Assembly (NCBI GenBank): GCA_964602995.1
Contig: CAZRTM010000137.1
Location: 1 to 9,683, forward strand
Source: JAAYYY01 sp964602995
GTDB lineage: Bacteria; Chloroflexota; Anaerolineae; Promineifilales; Promineifilaceae
Reading direction: 5' to 3'
DNA: 9,683 bases
The translations under genes were made by a program, and so were the position numbers. How positions within the stretch are numbered: the first letter of the stretch is position 1; each line of letters begins with the position of its first letter. The notes under the pieces were generated by a model, which was not told where the DNA came from, searched no databases, and worked only from the letters and a program-made list of their open reading frames with translations. Positions 1 through 6,780 of this stretch are shown here, piece by piece.

Positions 1-113
1 CGGCCCACGGCCGTCCCCTGCGCCAGTTGCAGAAGACTCAGCGTCAGGTTGTGGGCCTGTTCGGCGTCAAATCGTTGCAAAAAGGGAAATAGCGCAGACT
101 GGTACAGATTCAT
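1..113 (-). CDS. pyrD: Dihydroorotate dehydrogenase (quinone), class 2, N-terminal fragment
   Basis: Translating the minus strand from the ATG at 113-111 gives 37 uninterrupted codons up to the window edge, so this is a 5' fragment. The peptide begins MNLYQSALFPFLQRFDAE and continues QAHNLTLSLLQLAQG. This matches the N-terminal helical extension of class 2 dihydroorotate dehydrogenases (general pattern: hydrophobic-P-L-F-x-L-D-x-E-x-A-H-x-L-x-L-x-L-L). In that family the extension docks the enzyme on the inner membrane, where dihydroorotate is oxidised to orotate with FMN and quinone in pyrimidine synthesis. The gene lies 47 nt downstream of lepA on the same strand and is probably co-transcribed with it. 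No clear Shine-Dalgarno precedes the ATG. The FMN and substrate residues are outside the window, so the assignment rests on the N-terminal motif alone. Confidence 0.8.
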   Translation of the reverse strand, partial: MNLYQSALFPFLQRFDAEQAHNLTLSLLQLAQGTAVG

Positions 114-160
114 ATACGAAGAAAAAAAGCAGCGCGACGAACCCGTGACGCTAGGTACTT

Positions 161-1966
161 TTAATCATCCCCCAGCCTGAGTACCGCCATGAATGCCTCT
201 TGAGGCACTTCGACGTTGCCAATCATCTTCATGCGCTTCTTGCCCTTCTTCTGCCGCTCCAGCAACTTCCGTTTACGGCTTACGTCACCACCATAACACT
301 TTGCCAGCACGTCCTTGCGCAAGGCCTTCACGGTCGCCCTGCTGATGACGCGTTTACCCACAGCGGCCTGAATAGGTACTTCGAACATCTGGCGCGGAAT
401 TTCCTTCCTCAGTTGTGTCACCAGTCTCTGGCCGCGATGGTAAGCGTCATCACGATGGACAATCATCGCCAGCGCATCCACCGGCGTCTTATTCACCAAC
501 ACTTCCAGTTTCACCAGATCCGAGGCCCGGTAACCGGCAAATTCATAATCCATCGATGCGTAGCCGCGCGTACTACTCTTTAGCTTGTCGTAGAAATCGA
601 TGATGAGTTCCGCCAGCGGAATATCGAACTTGAGCACCACACGACCCGGCGCTGGATACTCCTGGCCAATGAACTCACCGCGGCGGCCCATTGCCAGCTC
701 CATCACCGTGCCATAAAACTCGTCTGGTGTGAAGATTTGCACGTGCATCCACGGCTCGCGGATTTCTTCAAACTCGCTGGGATCTGGTAAGTCGGCCGGG
801 CTGTCAATCTGCTGCACTTCACCCGTATGCGCCCGCACAATCTCATATTCCACACTGGGCGCGGTGGCCACAATGTCCAGATCATACTCTCGCTCCAGCC
901 GTTCCTGAATGATCTCCATGTGGAACAGCCCCAAAAAGCCGCAACGGAAGCCAAAGTTAAGCGCGTTAGACGTCTCCGGTTCGTAAACAAGGGCAGCATC
1001 GTTAAGCTGCAACTTCTCCAGCGCCTCTTTCAGTAAAGCGTAGTCTTCGCCCTCTGTGGGGTAGATGCCGGCAAAGACCATCGGTTTTGCCGGACGGTAA
1101 CCGGGCAGGGGCTCGCTGGCCGGCGCTTCGCGCAACGTGATCGTATCGCCAACCCGGCACTCGCGAACCGTCTTCAGCCCGGTAGCGATGTAACCGACTT
1201 CACCGGCAGACAGAGTGTCTACCGCTTTCATCCGCGGGCTGAAGATGCCCAGCTCAATCGGCTCAATCTCCACCCCATTGGACATCATGCGGATCCAGTC
1301 GCCATGCCGGATAGTACCGTCAAAAATGCGAACATAGGCCACTACGCCTTTATAGACATCATAATGGGAATCGAACACGAGCGCCCGTAGCGGAGCATCT
1401 GGATCGCCGCTTGGCGGTGGCACATTCCTGACCACCGACTCCAAAACGCTCTCCACGTTGGTGCCCAATTTAGCGCTGATTGGGATCACTTCTTCGCCCG
1501 GAATGCCCAGCAGCTCCTCGATTTCCATGGCTACCTCATCAGGCAGCGCGGCGGGCAAATCGATCTTGTTGATCACCGGCACCAGCTCCAGGTCTGCTTC
1601 CAGGGAGAGGTAAAGGTTCGCCAGCGTTTGCGCCTCGATACCCTGAGTGGCGTCCACCACCAGAATAGCGCCTTCACAGCTCTGTAGGGCCCGGCTCACT
1701 TCGTACGAAAAGTCCACGTGGCCCGGCGTATCGATCAGATTCATTTCGTAGGTTTCGCCGTCCGACGCCGTGTACGACATGCGCACAGCGGATGCCTTAA
1801 TCGTAACGCCTTTCTCTCGCTCCAGGTCCATATCGTCGAGAACCTGATCCTGCATCTCACGCTCGGAAATCGTTCCCGTAACCTGTAACAGGCGATCGGC
1901 GAGCGTCGATTTCCCGTGATCGATGTGGGCAATTATGGAAAAATTGCGTATCTTATCTCTATCCAT
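161..1966 (-). CDS. lepA: Elongation factor 4 (LepA), ribosomal back-translocase GTPase
   Basis: 601 residues, the normal length for LepA/EF4. GTPase motifs are intact: P-loop AHIDHGKST at 13-21, the G2 Thr near 55 in REKGVTIK, DTPGH at 79-83, NKID at 133-136 and SAK at 164-166. EF-G-like domains II, III and V follow. The last ~100 residues carry the LepA-specific basic C-terminal domain (YGGDVSRKRKLLERQKKGKKR), which separates it from EF-G and from BipA/TypA. EF4 acts on translating ribosomes and has been linked to back-translocation and to ribosome biogenesis. The ATG at 1966 gives the canonical N-terminus (MDRDKIRNFSIIAHIDHGKS). No proper Shine-Dalgarno precedes it, and a promoter-like element sits directly upstream. 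pyrD follows downstream on the same strand; the gene at 2022 diverges from it. Confidence 0.98.
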   Translation of the reverse strand: MDRDKIRNFSIIAHIDHGKSTLADRLLQVTGTISEREMQDQVLDDMDLEREKGVTIKASAVRMSYTASDGETYEMNLIDTPGHVDFSYEVSRALQSCEGAILVVDATQGIEAQTLANLYLSLEADLELVPVINKIDLPAALPDEVAMEIEELLGIPGEEVIPISAKLGTNVESVLESVVRNVPPPSGDPDAPLRALVFDSHYDVYKGVVAYVRIFDGTIRHGDWIRMMSNGVEIEPIELGIFSPRMKAVDTLSAGEVGYIATGLKTVRECRVGDTITLREAPASEPLPGYRPAKPMVFAGIYPTEGEDYALLKEALEKLQLNDAALVYEPETSNALNFGFRCGFLGLFHMEIIQERLEREYDLDIVATAPSVEYEIVRAHTGEVQQIDSPADLPDPSEFEEIREPWMHVQIFTPDEFYGTVMELAMGRRGEFIGQEYPAPGRVVLKFDIPLAELIIDFYDKLKSSTRGYASMDYEFAGYRASDLVKLEVLVNKTPVDALAMIVHRDDAYHRGQRLVTQLRKEIPRQMFEVPIQAAVGKRVISRATVKALRKDVLAKCYGGDVSRKRKLLERQKKGKKRMKMIGNVEVPQEAFMAVLRLGDD

Positions 1967-1973
1967 AAGCCCA

Positions 1974-2003
1974 AGTATATCAGAGCGTTCAACAAAATGT
2001 CAG
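1974..2003 (-). promoter_or_regulatory. Candidate sigma70-type promoter of lepA, possibly leaderless
   Basis: Read on the minus strand: -35 CTGACA (2003-1998, one mismatch to TTGACA), an 18-nt spacer, then -10 TATACT (1979-1974, one mismatch to TATAAT). Only 7 nt separate the -10 from the lepA ATG, so the expected start site falls on or next to the A of the ATG. That would give an mRNA with essentially no 5' leader and would explain the missing Shine-Dalgarno. This is prediction from consensus only. Confidence 0.5.
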
Positions 2004-2021
2004 TGAGGCTAACCTTCTCCT

Positions 2022-2501
2022 ATGAGCGAGCAACAGCAACACGACCCACTCCGCCCGCAGGCCCACGACCCCAACCCTGAACCACCTTCGCCCGGCCCCG
2101 CCTTCACCCTGCACGATCCGGCCGGGAAAAGCAGCAAAATTCACCCAGACGACCTGCGCCGCCTACCGGAGACGGCTGTATCTGGTTGCTACATCGTCAG
2201 CACAGAGCATGGCGCGTCCGGCCCTTTCACCTTTGGCGGAGTCCGGTTGCTCGATTTCGTCCATCACCATGTGAGCGTGCCCTGGACTGAAGTGGAAGTA
2301 ATCAGCGCTGACGGCTTTGGCAACCGCGTACAGCGCGAGGAGCTGGAGAGTGCCGGCCTGACCGGTCCCATTCTGCTGGCTCTGACCATCAACGGGAAGC
2401 CCATGACCAGGCAGCAAGGGCTGGTGCGCATGGTCGTGCCCGGTGAGCAAGATGACGCGCTGCGACAGGTCAAGTGGATTGGTCAGATACGAGTGAAGTA
2501 A
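2022..2501 (+). CDS. Small stand-alone oxidoreductase molybdopterin-fold (SUOX/YedY-like) protein
   Basis: 159 residues. About 28 residues at the N-terminus are hydrophilic and Pro-rich, with no signal peptide. Residues ~29-158 then resemble a minimal oxidoreductase molybdopterin-binding domain (sulfite-oxidase fold): TEHGASGPFTFGGVRLLDFV at 61-80, VISADGF near 93-99, an ILLALTINGKPMTRQQGLVRMVVPG-type stretch near 117-141, and a closing VKWIGQIRV at 150-158. Cys56 lies on the strand where this fold carries the molybdenum-ligating cysteine, but most other cofactor-binding segments of full-length sulfite oxidase or MsrP/YedY have no counterpart, so cofactor binding is uncertain. Lack of an export signal suggests a cytosolic protein, unlike periplasmic MsrP. 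The ATG at 2022 follows a GAGG at 2005-2008, at rather long spacing. It diverges from lepA, converges with tlyA (26 nt between stops) and is probably monocistronic. Function unknown. Confidence 0.75.
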   Translation: MSEQQQHDPLRPQAHDPNPEPPSPGPAFTLHDPAGKSSKIHPDDLRRLPETAVSGCYIVSTEHGASGPFTFGGVRLLDFVHHHVSVPWTEVEVISADGFGNRVQREELESAGLTGPILLALTINGKPMTRQQGLVRMVVPGEQDDALRQVKWIGQIRVK

Positions 2502-2527
2502 GAGCTCCCATAATCTTTGGGTCGTTC

Positions 2528-3301
2528 TTAGGCCAGCACCCCATCAATATCCAACCTGCCATCATCCCCGCGCCCTGGCCGCAGCCACAACAAGAACTCC
2601 ACATTCCCTTCCGTTCCCTCAATGGGTGAACGAACAATGCCCGAAGGACCGAGGCCCTTCTCTGCGCACCAATCCACCAGCTCTTCCAACACCTGGCGAT
2701 GCACGGCCGGGTCGCGCACAATCCCGCCCTTACCCACTTGCTCGCGCCCTGCTTCAAACTGCGGCTTGACCAGAGCCACAATGTTAGCCTCTGGCGCCAG
2801 CCATTTCTGCACAGCCGGTAAAATGAGGCGCAGCGAAATGAAAGAGACGTCAATAGCCACAAACGAAACTTGTTGCGGCAACGATTCCAGGTAACGCGCG
2901 TTTGTGCGCTCCATGACGACTACCCGTTCATCCTGGCGCAATCCCCAATCTAGCTGTCCGTAGCCAACATCGATAGCATAAACCAGCCGGGCGCCACGCT
3001 GCAGCATCACATCCGTGAAGCCACCGGTGCAGGCGCCAACGTCGGCGCACACCAGACCAGACACGGAAATGTCAAACGCATCCAGAGCACCAGCCAGCTT
3101 ATATCCACCCCGGCTGACGTAAGGCAACGCCTCTTCCAGCTCAATACGGGCATCGACCGGAACCTGCGTCCCGGCCTTATCAACACGCTGCCCATCAACC
3201 GATACTTCCCCGGCCATAATCAGGGCCTGCGCTCGCGAACGGGTTTTGGCCAGCCCGCGGGACACCAGCAATTTATCCAGTCGTTCCTTCTTCTGTGCCA
3301 T
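2528..3301 (-). CDS. tlyA: TlyA family rRNA 2'-O-methyltransferase (annotated 'hemolysin')
   Basis: 257 residues, within the normal TlyA range. An N-terminal S4 RNA-binding domain (about 6-65, RLDKLLVSRGLAKTRSRAQA then GEVSVDGQ) is followed by an FtsJ/RrmJ-like SAM methyltransferase domain. The SAM motif is DVGACTGGFTD (87-97). The K-D-K-E catalytic tetrad of 2'-O-methyltransferases can be placed at Lys68 (RGGYKL), Asp151 (AIDVSF), Lys179 (VKPQFE) and Glu235 (NVEFLL). In mycobacteria TlyA methylates cytidines of 16S and 23S rRNA and affects capreomycin sensitivity; the 'hemolysin' label is historical. Many other bacteria have shorter homologues acting on 16S rRNA only; which sites are used here cannot be read from sequence. 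It lies 65 nt downstream of rmd on the same strand, probably by read-through, with no clear promoter or strong Shine-Dalgarno of its own. Confidence 0.93.
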   Translation of the reverse strand: MAQKKERLDKLLVSRGLAKTRSRAQALIMAGEVSVDGQRVDKAGTQVPVDARIELEEALPYVSRGGYKLAGALDAFDISVSGLVCADVGACTGGFTDVMLQRGARLVYAIDVGYGQLDWGLRQDERVVVMERTNARYLESLPQQVSFVAIDVSFISLRLILPAVQKWLAPEANIVALVKPQFEAGREQVGKGGIVRDPAVHRQVLEELVDWCAEKGLGPSGIVRSPIEGTEGNVEFLLWLRPGRGDDGRLDIDGVLA

Positions 3302-3366
3302 AACGGTGGCGCTCTCTTATGCTCTTTCCATGCGCCCTGATTCTGCCCATCACCAGGCCGGCATCA

Positions 3367-4317
3367 TCAAGCAGACAACCGCTCCAACCAATATTCAAAC
3401 GCATCCTGCAAAGATTGGCGCAGGTGGATCTTTGGCGTCCAACCGGTGTCCTGCTGCAAACGGGCATAACTGCCATATAACACCGGCGTGTCTGACGGGC
3501 GCATACGCTCCTCGTCATATACGATCTCCACAGCCACCCCAGCTATCTCTACCAGCACGTTAAGCAAATAATGGATCGGCGCCGCCTGCCCCGAACAGAT
3601 AATATACGTCTTTCCCGGCTGCCCTCTCTCGGCCAGACATTGGTAGGCGCGCACAACATCTCGCACGTCTGTGAAATCCCGTTCAGCCGAGAGATTGCCT
3701 ACAGAAATAACCGGCTCACGCTGGCCCAGCTTAATGGCCGCCAGTTGGCTGGCAAAATCTGGAACGACAAAACCCAGCGACTGGCGCGGACCAATGTGAT
3801 TAAAAGGGCGCGCCTCAATCACAGGCAGCCCATACCGCTCCCAATATAAAGGAATCAGCAGCCCGGCAGCCCACTTGCTGACCCCGTAAGGATGGTGTGG
3901 CGCCGGAGGGCTATCTTCATCAATCGGCAACTGCTCGGGCTTGACAACCCCATAGATTTCGGCGCTGGTGACTGCAACCACTCGCGGCCGTCCCGCCTTC
4001 ACCGCCGCCTGCAACAGATTTGCCGTCCCACCGGTGTTCACGCTAATCGTGCGGCCCGGATATTCCCACGACTGCGCCGTCAGTGCCCAGCCTGCCAGGT
4101 GATAAATCACCTCTGGCCGTGAAATCTCCAGAGCCTTTTCCAAGGAATCCGTATCGAGTAAATCGCCCTCTATGGGGGTGAAGGAAGGATGATCCCCCTG
4201 GTGATTTGATTCGTTAGCATCGTAGACGAGGCCATATACCTCGTGATCTTCGGCTAGCAAATTGTCAACCAGGTGAGAGCCGGCAAAGCCCGTGGCTCCC
4301 GTCACAAAAATTCGCAT
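3367..4317 (-). CDS. rmd: GDP-6-deoxy-D-mannose reductase (RMD-like extended SDR)
   Basis: 316 residues, an extended short-chain dehydrogenase. The Rossmann motif TGATGFAGSHL starts at residue 6 (G7, G10, G13). The catalytic set is Ser118 (TSAEIYG), Tyr144 and Lys148 (HPYGVSK). Later motifs are typical of RMD and its relative GMD: RPFNHIGPRQSLGFVVPDF (170-188), RDFTDVRDVVRAY (213-225) and MRPSDTPVLYGS (272-283). RMD reduces GDP-4-keto-6-deoxy-D-mannose to GDP-D-rhamnose for surface glycans. Length and motif wording favour RMD over GDP-mannose 4,6-dehydratase (usually near 340 residues). No gmd or glycosyltransferase lies in the window, so substrate supply must come from elsewhere. The start is supported by AAGGGG 5 nt before the ATG. 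Another NDP-sugar epimerase or dehydratase activity cannot be excluded. Confidence 0.85.
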   Translation of the reverse strand: MRIFVTGATGFAGSHLVDNLLAEDHEVYGLVYDANESNHQGDHPSFTPIEGDLLDTDSLEKALEISRPEVIYHLAGWALTAQSWEYPGRTISVNTGGTANLLQAAVKAGRPRVVAVTSAEIYGVVKPEQLPIDEDSPPAPHHPYGVSKWAAGLLIPLYWERYGLPVIEARPFNHIGPRQSLGFVVPDFASQLAAIKLGQREPVISVGNLSAERDFTDVRDVVRAYQCLAERGQPGKTYIICSGQAAPIHYLLNVLVEIAGVAVEIVYDEERMRPSDTPVLYGSYARLQQDTGWTPKIHLRQSLQDAFEYWLERLSA

Positions 4318-4361
4318 GGATGCCCCTTTTGCAACGATTTTCTCTCAAACAAGCGGCTGTA

Positions 4362-4386
4362 TAGAATAGGTCACCGCGCTATTATA
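4362..4386. repeat. Imperfect inverted repeat over the rmd -10 box, possible operator
   Basis: TAGAATAG (4362-4369) and CTATTATA (4379-4386) are inverted copies with one mismatch in eight, separated by 9 nt, giving arm centres 17 nt apart. The right arm covers the rmd TATAAT and the left arm lies just downstream of the predicted start, a place where a dimeric repressor could act. The arms are AT-rich and short, so chance is a serious alternative. Confidence 0.25.
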
Positions 4387-4410
4387 CCTGCCACAGTCGA
4401 AGCGTGTATA
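4381..4410 (-). promoter_or_regulatory. Candidate promoter of rmd (and tlyA)
   Basis: The minus strand carries a perfect -10 TATAAT (4386-4381). An 18-nt spacer upstream lies a weak -35 TATACA (4410-4405, four of six matches). The predicted start near 4374 leaves a leader of about 57 nt containing the AAGGGG ribosome site next to the ATG. Its -35 occupies the same bases as the candidate -10 of the divergent gene. Consensus-based prediction. Confidence 0.45.
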
Positions 4411-4412
4411 AC
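4407..4412 (+). promoter_or_regulatory. Candidate -10 box for the 4418 operon
   Basis: TATAAC (five of six matches to consensus) on the plus strand, with no convincing -35 at 17-18 nt (the best hexamer matches three of six). The predicted start is about 4418-4420. A transcript starting there would begin at or just inside the first possible ATG (4418) and would carry the AGGAG at 4425-4429 in its leader, which argues for translation from the later ATG at 4448. Confidence 0.35.
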
Positions 4413-4417
4413 CTTGC

Positions 4418-5650
4418 ATGTTACAGGAGTCAGCGGATAATGCCTGTATGGTAAATTCGACTCAGGCCCTCCTCCAGGCGATGAAGCAAACGTTAGGCAA
4501 GCAGTTGCACGCCGCCTACCACGTCCATGTCAGCAGCGCCGGATATTTCATTCAGGGCCGAACCAGCAGTACGCTTCTACTCGTTGTAGAGGATTACACG
4601 CTACTTCATGAAATGCGGCAGGTGATCCTCAGGACCACGCCCGAAATCGGTTCAGACTCCACCCCGCTTGTCGCTACACGAAAAACACTCCAACAGCACC
4701 TCTTGCTAAATCCCCTCTTCGCCCATCATCTGGTTCGCTACGGCACCTGCCTCGACGGCGAGGCCTTACCAAATGTGCTCAGACAGCGGCCCAATGCCAG
4801 GGAGCAGGTTGCCTATCTCATCAGCCGCGCCGTGGAAGGCTCGGCGGCGCTTGCTCCACAGAGGCTCGACCCTCAGAGCGCTGCCATCGCCGGTCAGGAG
4901 CTGCGTAAAGTGGCCGCCACTTTCAACCAGCAAGTCAACGGTAAACAGCTATCACCAACAGACCTCTTTTCCCTGACACAGACATACCTGGAGCGGCTTC
5001 TGGCGCGATTAGAGGGGCGACAACCTGTGATGGACGCCGCCGGAGACGGAAAGTTACAGATAGAATCTATCTTCGAGGACCGGGCATCGTTACTGATTCT
5101 CATCCCGCCTGGTGGAGGACGTCTCATCAGAACGTTCGACTGGTCCGCAGTTGTAGAGCGTATGCCCTACCATCTCTCACGTCTCGCTGTCAGCACTGCC
5201 GGGCAACTGCGCCTCGCTACCATGTTTGAGCGCCCTCTTGATTACATTCTCGGCACCTACCGCCACGTCTGGGGCAAAAAAGCGCTTGACGGATTAGAGG
5301 TTTCCGCCCACTTCGTCTTCCGTCAGGCAGCGCGCAAGCCTTCACAGCTCCTGGTGAATGGATTGCCAGGCGACTATCTCGTTGCCAGAACCGAGGAAGA
5401 GATTCACCGCGTTATCCACGACTACCAGAACCGGCTGCTCAATATACGCCTGGAGCAAGAGCTGTTGGCCAGAATCTACAAACCACGGCTGTCAGGTGTG
5501 CACTTTGACTCTCCCGGTCCGCTGCCAAGACGTGATGAGTCACTTGACGTGCGCATCGACGCCATTGCAGACCAACTCGACTGGTGGGTCGCGCAATATA
5601 CACAGTACCTGACGAGTGAAGCAGCCGGCCAACAACTGTCGCCTCTATGA
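4418..5650 (+). CDS. Uncharacterised 410-residue protein, first gene of a coupled trio
   Basis: I do not recognise this family. It is soluble: no signal peptide or membrane segment is visible. Residues ~12-110 look like an alpha/beta domain, with a strand-rich core (YHVHVSSAGYFIQGRTSSTLLLVVEDY, in parts 34-60) followed by a helix and LLLNPLFAHHLVRYGTCLDG (95-114). This faintly recalls nucleotidyltransferase folds, but the GS...DxD catalytic signature is absent, so that is speculation. The middle (~125-205) is helical. Residues ~213-330 are mixed, with an IPPGGGR loop at 229-235. The C-terminus is helical and Trp/Tyr-containing (QLDWWVAQYTQYL). The start is ambiguous: ATG 4418 has no Shine-Dalgarno and lies at the predicted transcription start, while ATG 4448 (residue 11) has AGGAG about 18 nt upstream. 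The stop overlaps the next gene by ATGA, so translation is probably coupled. Confidence 0.8.
   Translation: MLQESADNACMVNSTQALLQAMKQTLGKQLHAAYHVHVSSAGYFIQGRTSSTLLLVVEDYTLLHEMRQVILRTTPEIGSDSTPLVATRKTLQQHLLLNPLFAHHLVRYGTCLDGEALPNVLRQRPNAREQVAYLISRAVEGSAALAPQRLDPQSAAIAGQELRKVAATFNQQVNGKQLSPTDLFSLTQTYLERLLARLEGRQPVMDAAGDGKLQIESIFEDRASLLILIPPGGGRLIRTFDWSAVVERMPYHLSRLAVSTAGQLRLATMFERPLDYILGTYRHVWGKKALDGLEVSAHFVFRQAARKPSQLLVNGLPGDYLVARTEEEIHRVIHDYQNRLLNIRLEQELLARIYKPRLSGVHFDSPGPLPRRDESLDVRIDAIADQLDWWVAQYTQYLTSEAAGQQLSPL
4440..4454 (+). other. Four-codon mini-ORF (MPVW) overlapping the start region of the 4418 gene
   Basis: The ATG at 4440 is the only start codon here with a well-spaced Shine-Dalgarno (AGGAG 4425-4429, 10 nt upstream). 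It encodes Met-Pro-Val-Trp and stops at TAA 4452-4454. It is in a different frame from the main ORF and spans the in-frame ATG at 4448. A ribosome ending at 4454 would be placed to restart at 4448. Its use is inference. Confidence 0.3.
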
Positions 5651-6780
5651 GTAACGGGCTTGCCGGCTTTCTCAAGCGCCAGGAACTGGAAAAGGCGGAG
5701 TTTGGCGCCGGCATTCGTCTCTTTCTCCTGCTCCTTATCGCCTCATTTCTGCAACCGCCTCCGCTCCTCATAGTTCCCGGACCGCCCCAAACAGTGCAGA
5801 CAGAACACCCCATTGTCGGCGTCCACACCAGGCTGACTGACGAAGTTGAAGAGTGGAAAATTCAACGCACGCTGCAAATGGTGCGCGAGATGGGCGCCCC
5901 CTGGATTGTCGAATTTTTCCCCTGGGCCTATTACCATGCTGAAGATGGTGGCATCGCCTGGCAGCATCCCGACATGGTGGTCAACCACGCTGCCGCGCAG
6001 GGGTTGACCATCATTGCCCGCATCGGGCTGACCCCCGAATGGGCCAGACCTAAAGACACCCCTCTGACCTATCTGGACGCCTCAGCCTATGACGACTTTG
6101 CCAACTTTGCCGCCGCTTTTGCCCAACGCTACCGGGGCAAAGTCGATTACCTCATCGTGGGCAATGAACCAAATCTGAGCTACGAGTGGGGCTATCGCCA
6201 GACAACGCCAGAGGACTATGTTGACCTGCTCAAGGTTGTTTATCCGGCGGTCAAGGCAGCGAACCCAGACATCGCTGTTCTGGGCGGCGCCCTGGCCCCG
6301 ACCCTGGAGCCGCCCGGTTCCCCCTGGGGCCTTAACGACCTCCTTTACTTGCAGGGCATGTATGAAGCCGGCGCTGCACCCTATTTCGATGGACTGGCCG
6401 TCCACACCTACGGCCTGACCTTCCCGCCAGATGCCGAGCCAGGAGCAGAGATCCTTAACTTCCGCCGTGTGGAGTTGGTACGCGACATTATGGTCGAATA
6501 TGATGACGCCGAGACGCCCATTTACATCACCGAGGCCGGATGGAACGACCACCCTCGCTGGACGCGGGCAGTGCGGCCTGGGCAGCGCATTGCCTACACG
6601 CTGGATGCCATGCGCTACGCGGAGGAAAATTGGCCCTATGTGCACACGGTGGGCATCTGGGCTTTCCGCTTCCCCGCTCCTACCCGCAGCTACATGGATT
6701 ACTACACCCTGGTTACGCCGGAATTCATCCCCAAACCGATTTACCGTGAGCTGCAAGCGTACACCGGGAATGCGCCATGA
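5647..6780 (+). CDS. Membrane-anchored clan GH-A-like glycoside hydrolase (GH39/GH5-type TIM barrel)
   Basis: 377 residues. A short cytosolic N-terminus is followed by one hydrophobic segment (about 22-36, IRLFLLLLIASFL) and a Pro-rich linker to ~55, suggesting an uncleaved signal anchor with the catalytic domain outside. The rest has the order of a clan GH-A (beta/alpha)8 barrel: GVHTR (58-62), IVEFFPW (87-93), IARIGLTPEWA (123-133), YLIVGNEPN (168-176) with acid/base candidate Glu174 after Asn173, FDGLAVHTYG (247-256), and PIYITEAGW (291-299) with nucleophile candidate Glu296. These two acids on strands 4 and 7 define retaining clan GH-A enzymes; the substrate cannot be told from sequence. 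The ATG overlaps the previous stop (ATGA 5647-5650) and has no clear Shine-Dalgarno, so translation is probably coupled. The stop overlaps the next start in the same way. Confidence 0.85.
   Translation: MSNGLAGFLKRQELEKAEFGAGIRLFLLLLIASFLQPPPLLIVPGPPQTVQTEHPIVGVHTRLTDEVEEWKIQRTLQMVREMGAPWIVEFFPWAYYHAEDGGIAWQHPDMVVNHAAAQGLTIIARIGLTPEWARPKDTPLTYLDASAYDDFANFAAAFAQRYRGKVDYLIVGNEPNLSYEWGYRQTTPEDYVDLLKVVYPAVKAANPDIAVLGGALAPTLEPPGSPWGLNDLLYLQGMYEAGAAPYFDGLAVHTYGLTFPPDAEPGAEILNFRRVELVRDIMVEYDDAETPIYITEAGWNDHPRWTRAVRPGQRIAYTLDAMRYAEENWPYVHTVGIWAFRFPAPTRSYMDYYTLVTPEFIPKPIYRELQAYTGNAP

Noticed and set aside
154..185. GGTACT...AGTACC inverted repeat at the 3' end of lepA
   Set aside because: A 6-bp stem with a 20-nt loop partly inside the lepA coding end is weak, and has no T tract on the minus strand; expected by chance.
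2499..2530. Possible bidirectional terminator between the convergent 2022 gene and tlyA
   Set aside because: TAAGA/TCTTA and CCCA/TGGG can pair, but the stem is only 5+4 bp with an unequal internal loop, has no T run, and the outer pair largely reflects the two TAA stop codons.
2470..2862. 130-codon minus-strand frame and a 90-codon plus-strand frame over tlyA
   Set aside because: Both overlap the tlyA catalytic domain, where the K-D-K-E residues confirm the tlyA frame; the peptides are Arg/Ser/Cys-rich and have no motif.
6082..6756. 224-codon open frame on the minus strand
   Set aside because: It lies wholly antisense to the glycosidase, whose motifs (VGNEPN, ITEAGW) prove the plus-strand frame. 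The antisense peptide shows no recognisable domain and is expected from codon bias.
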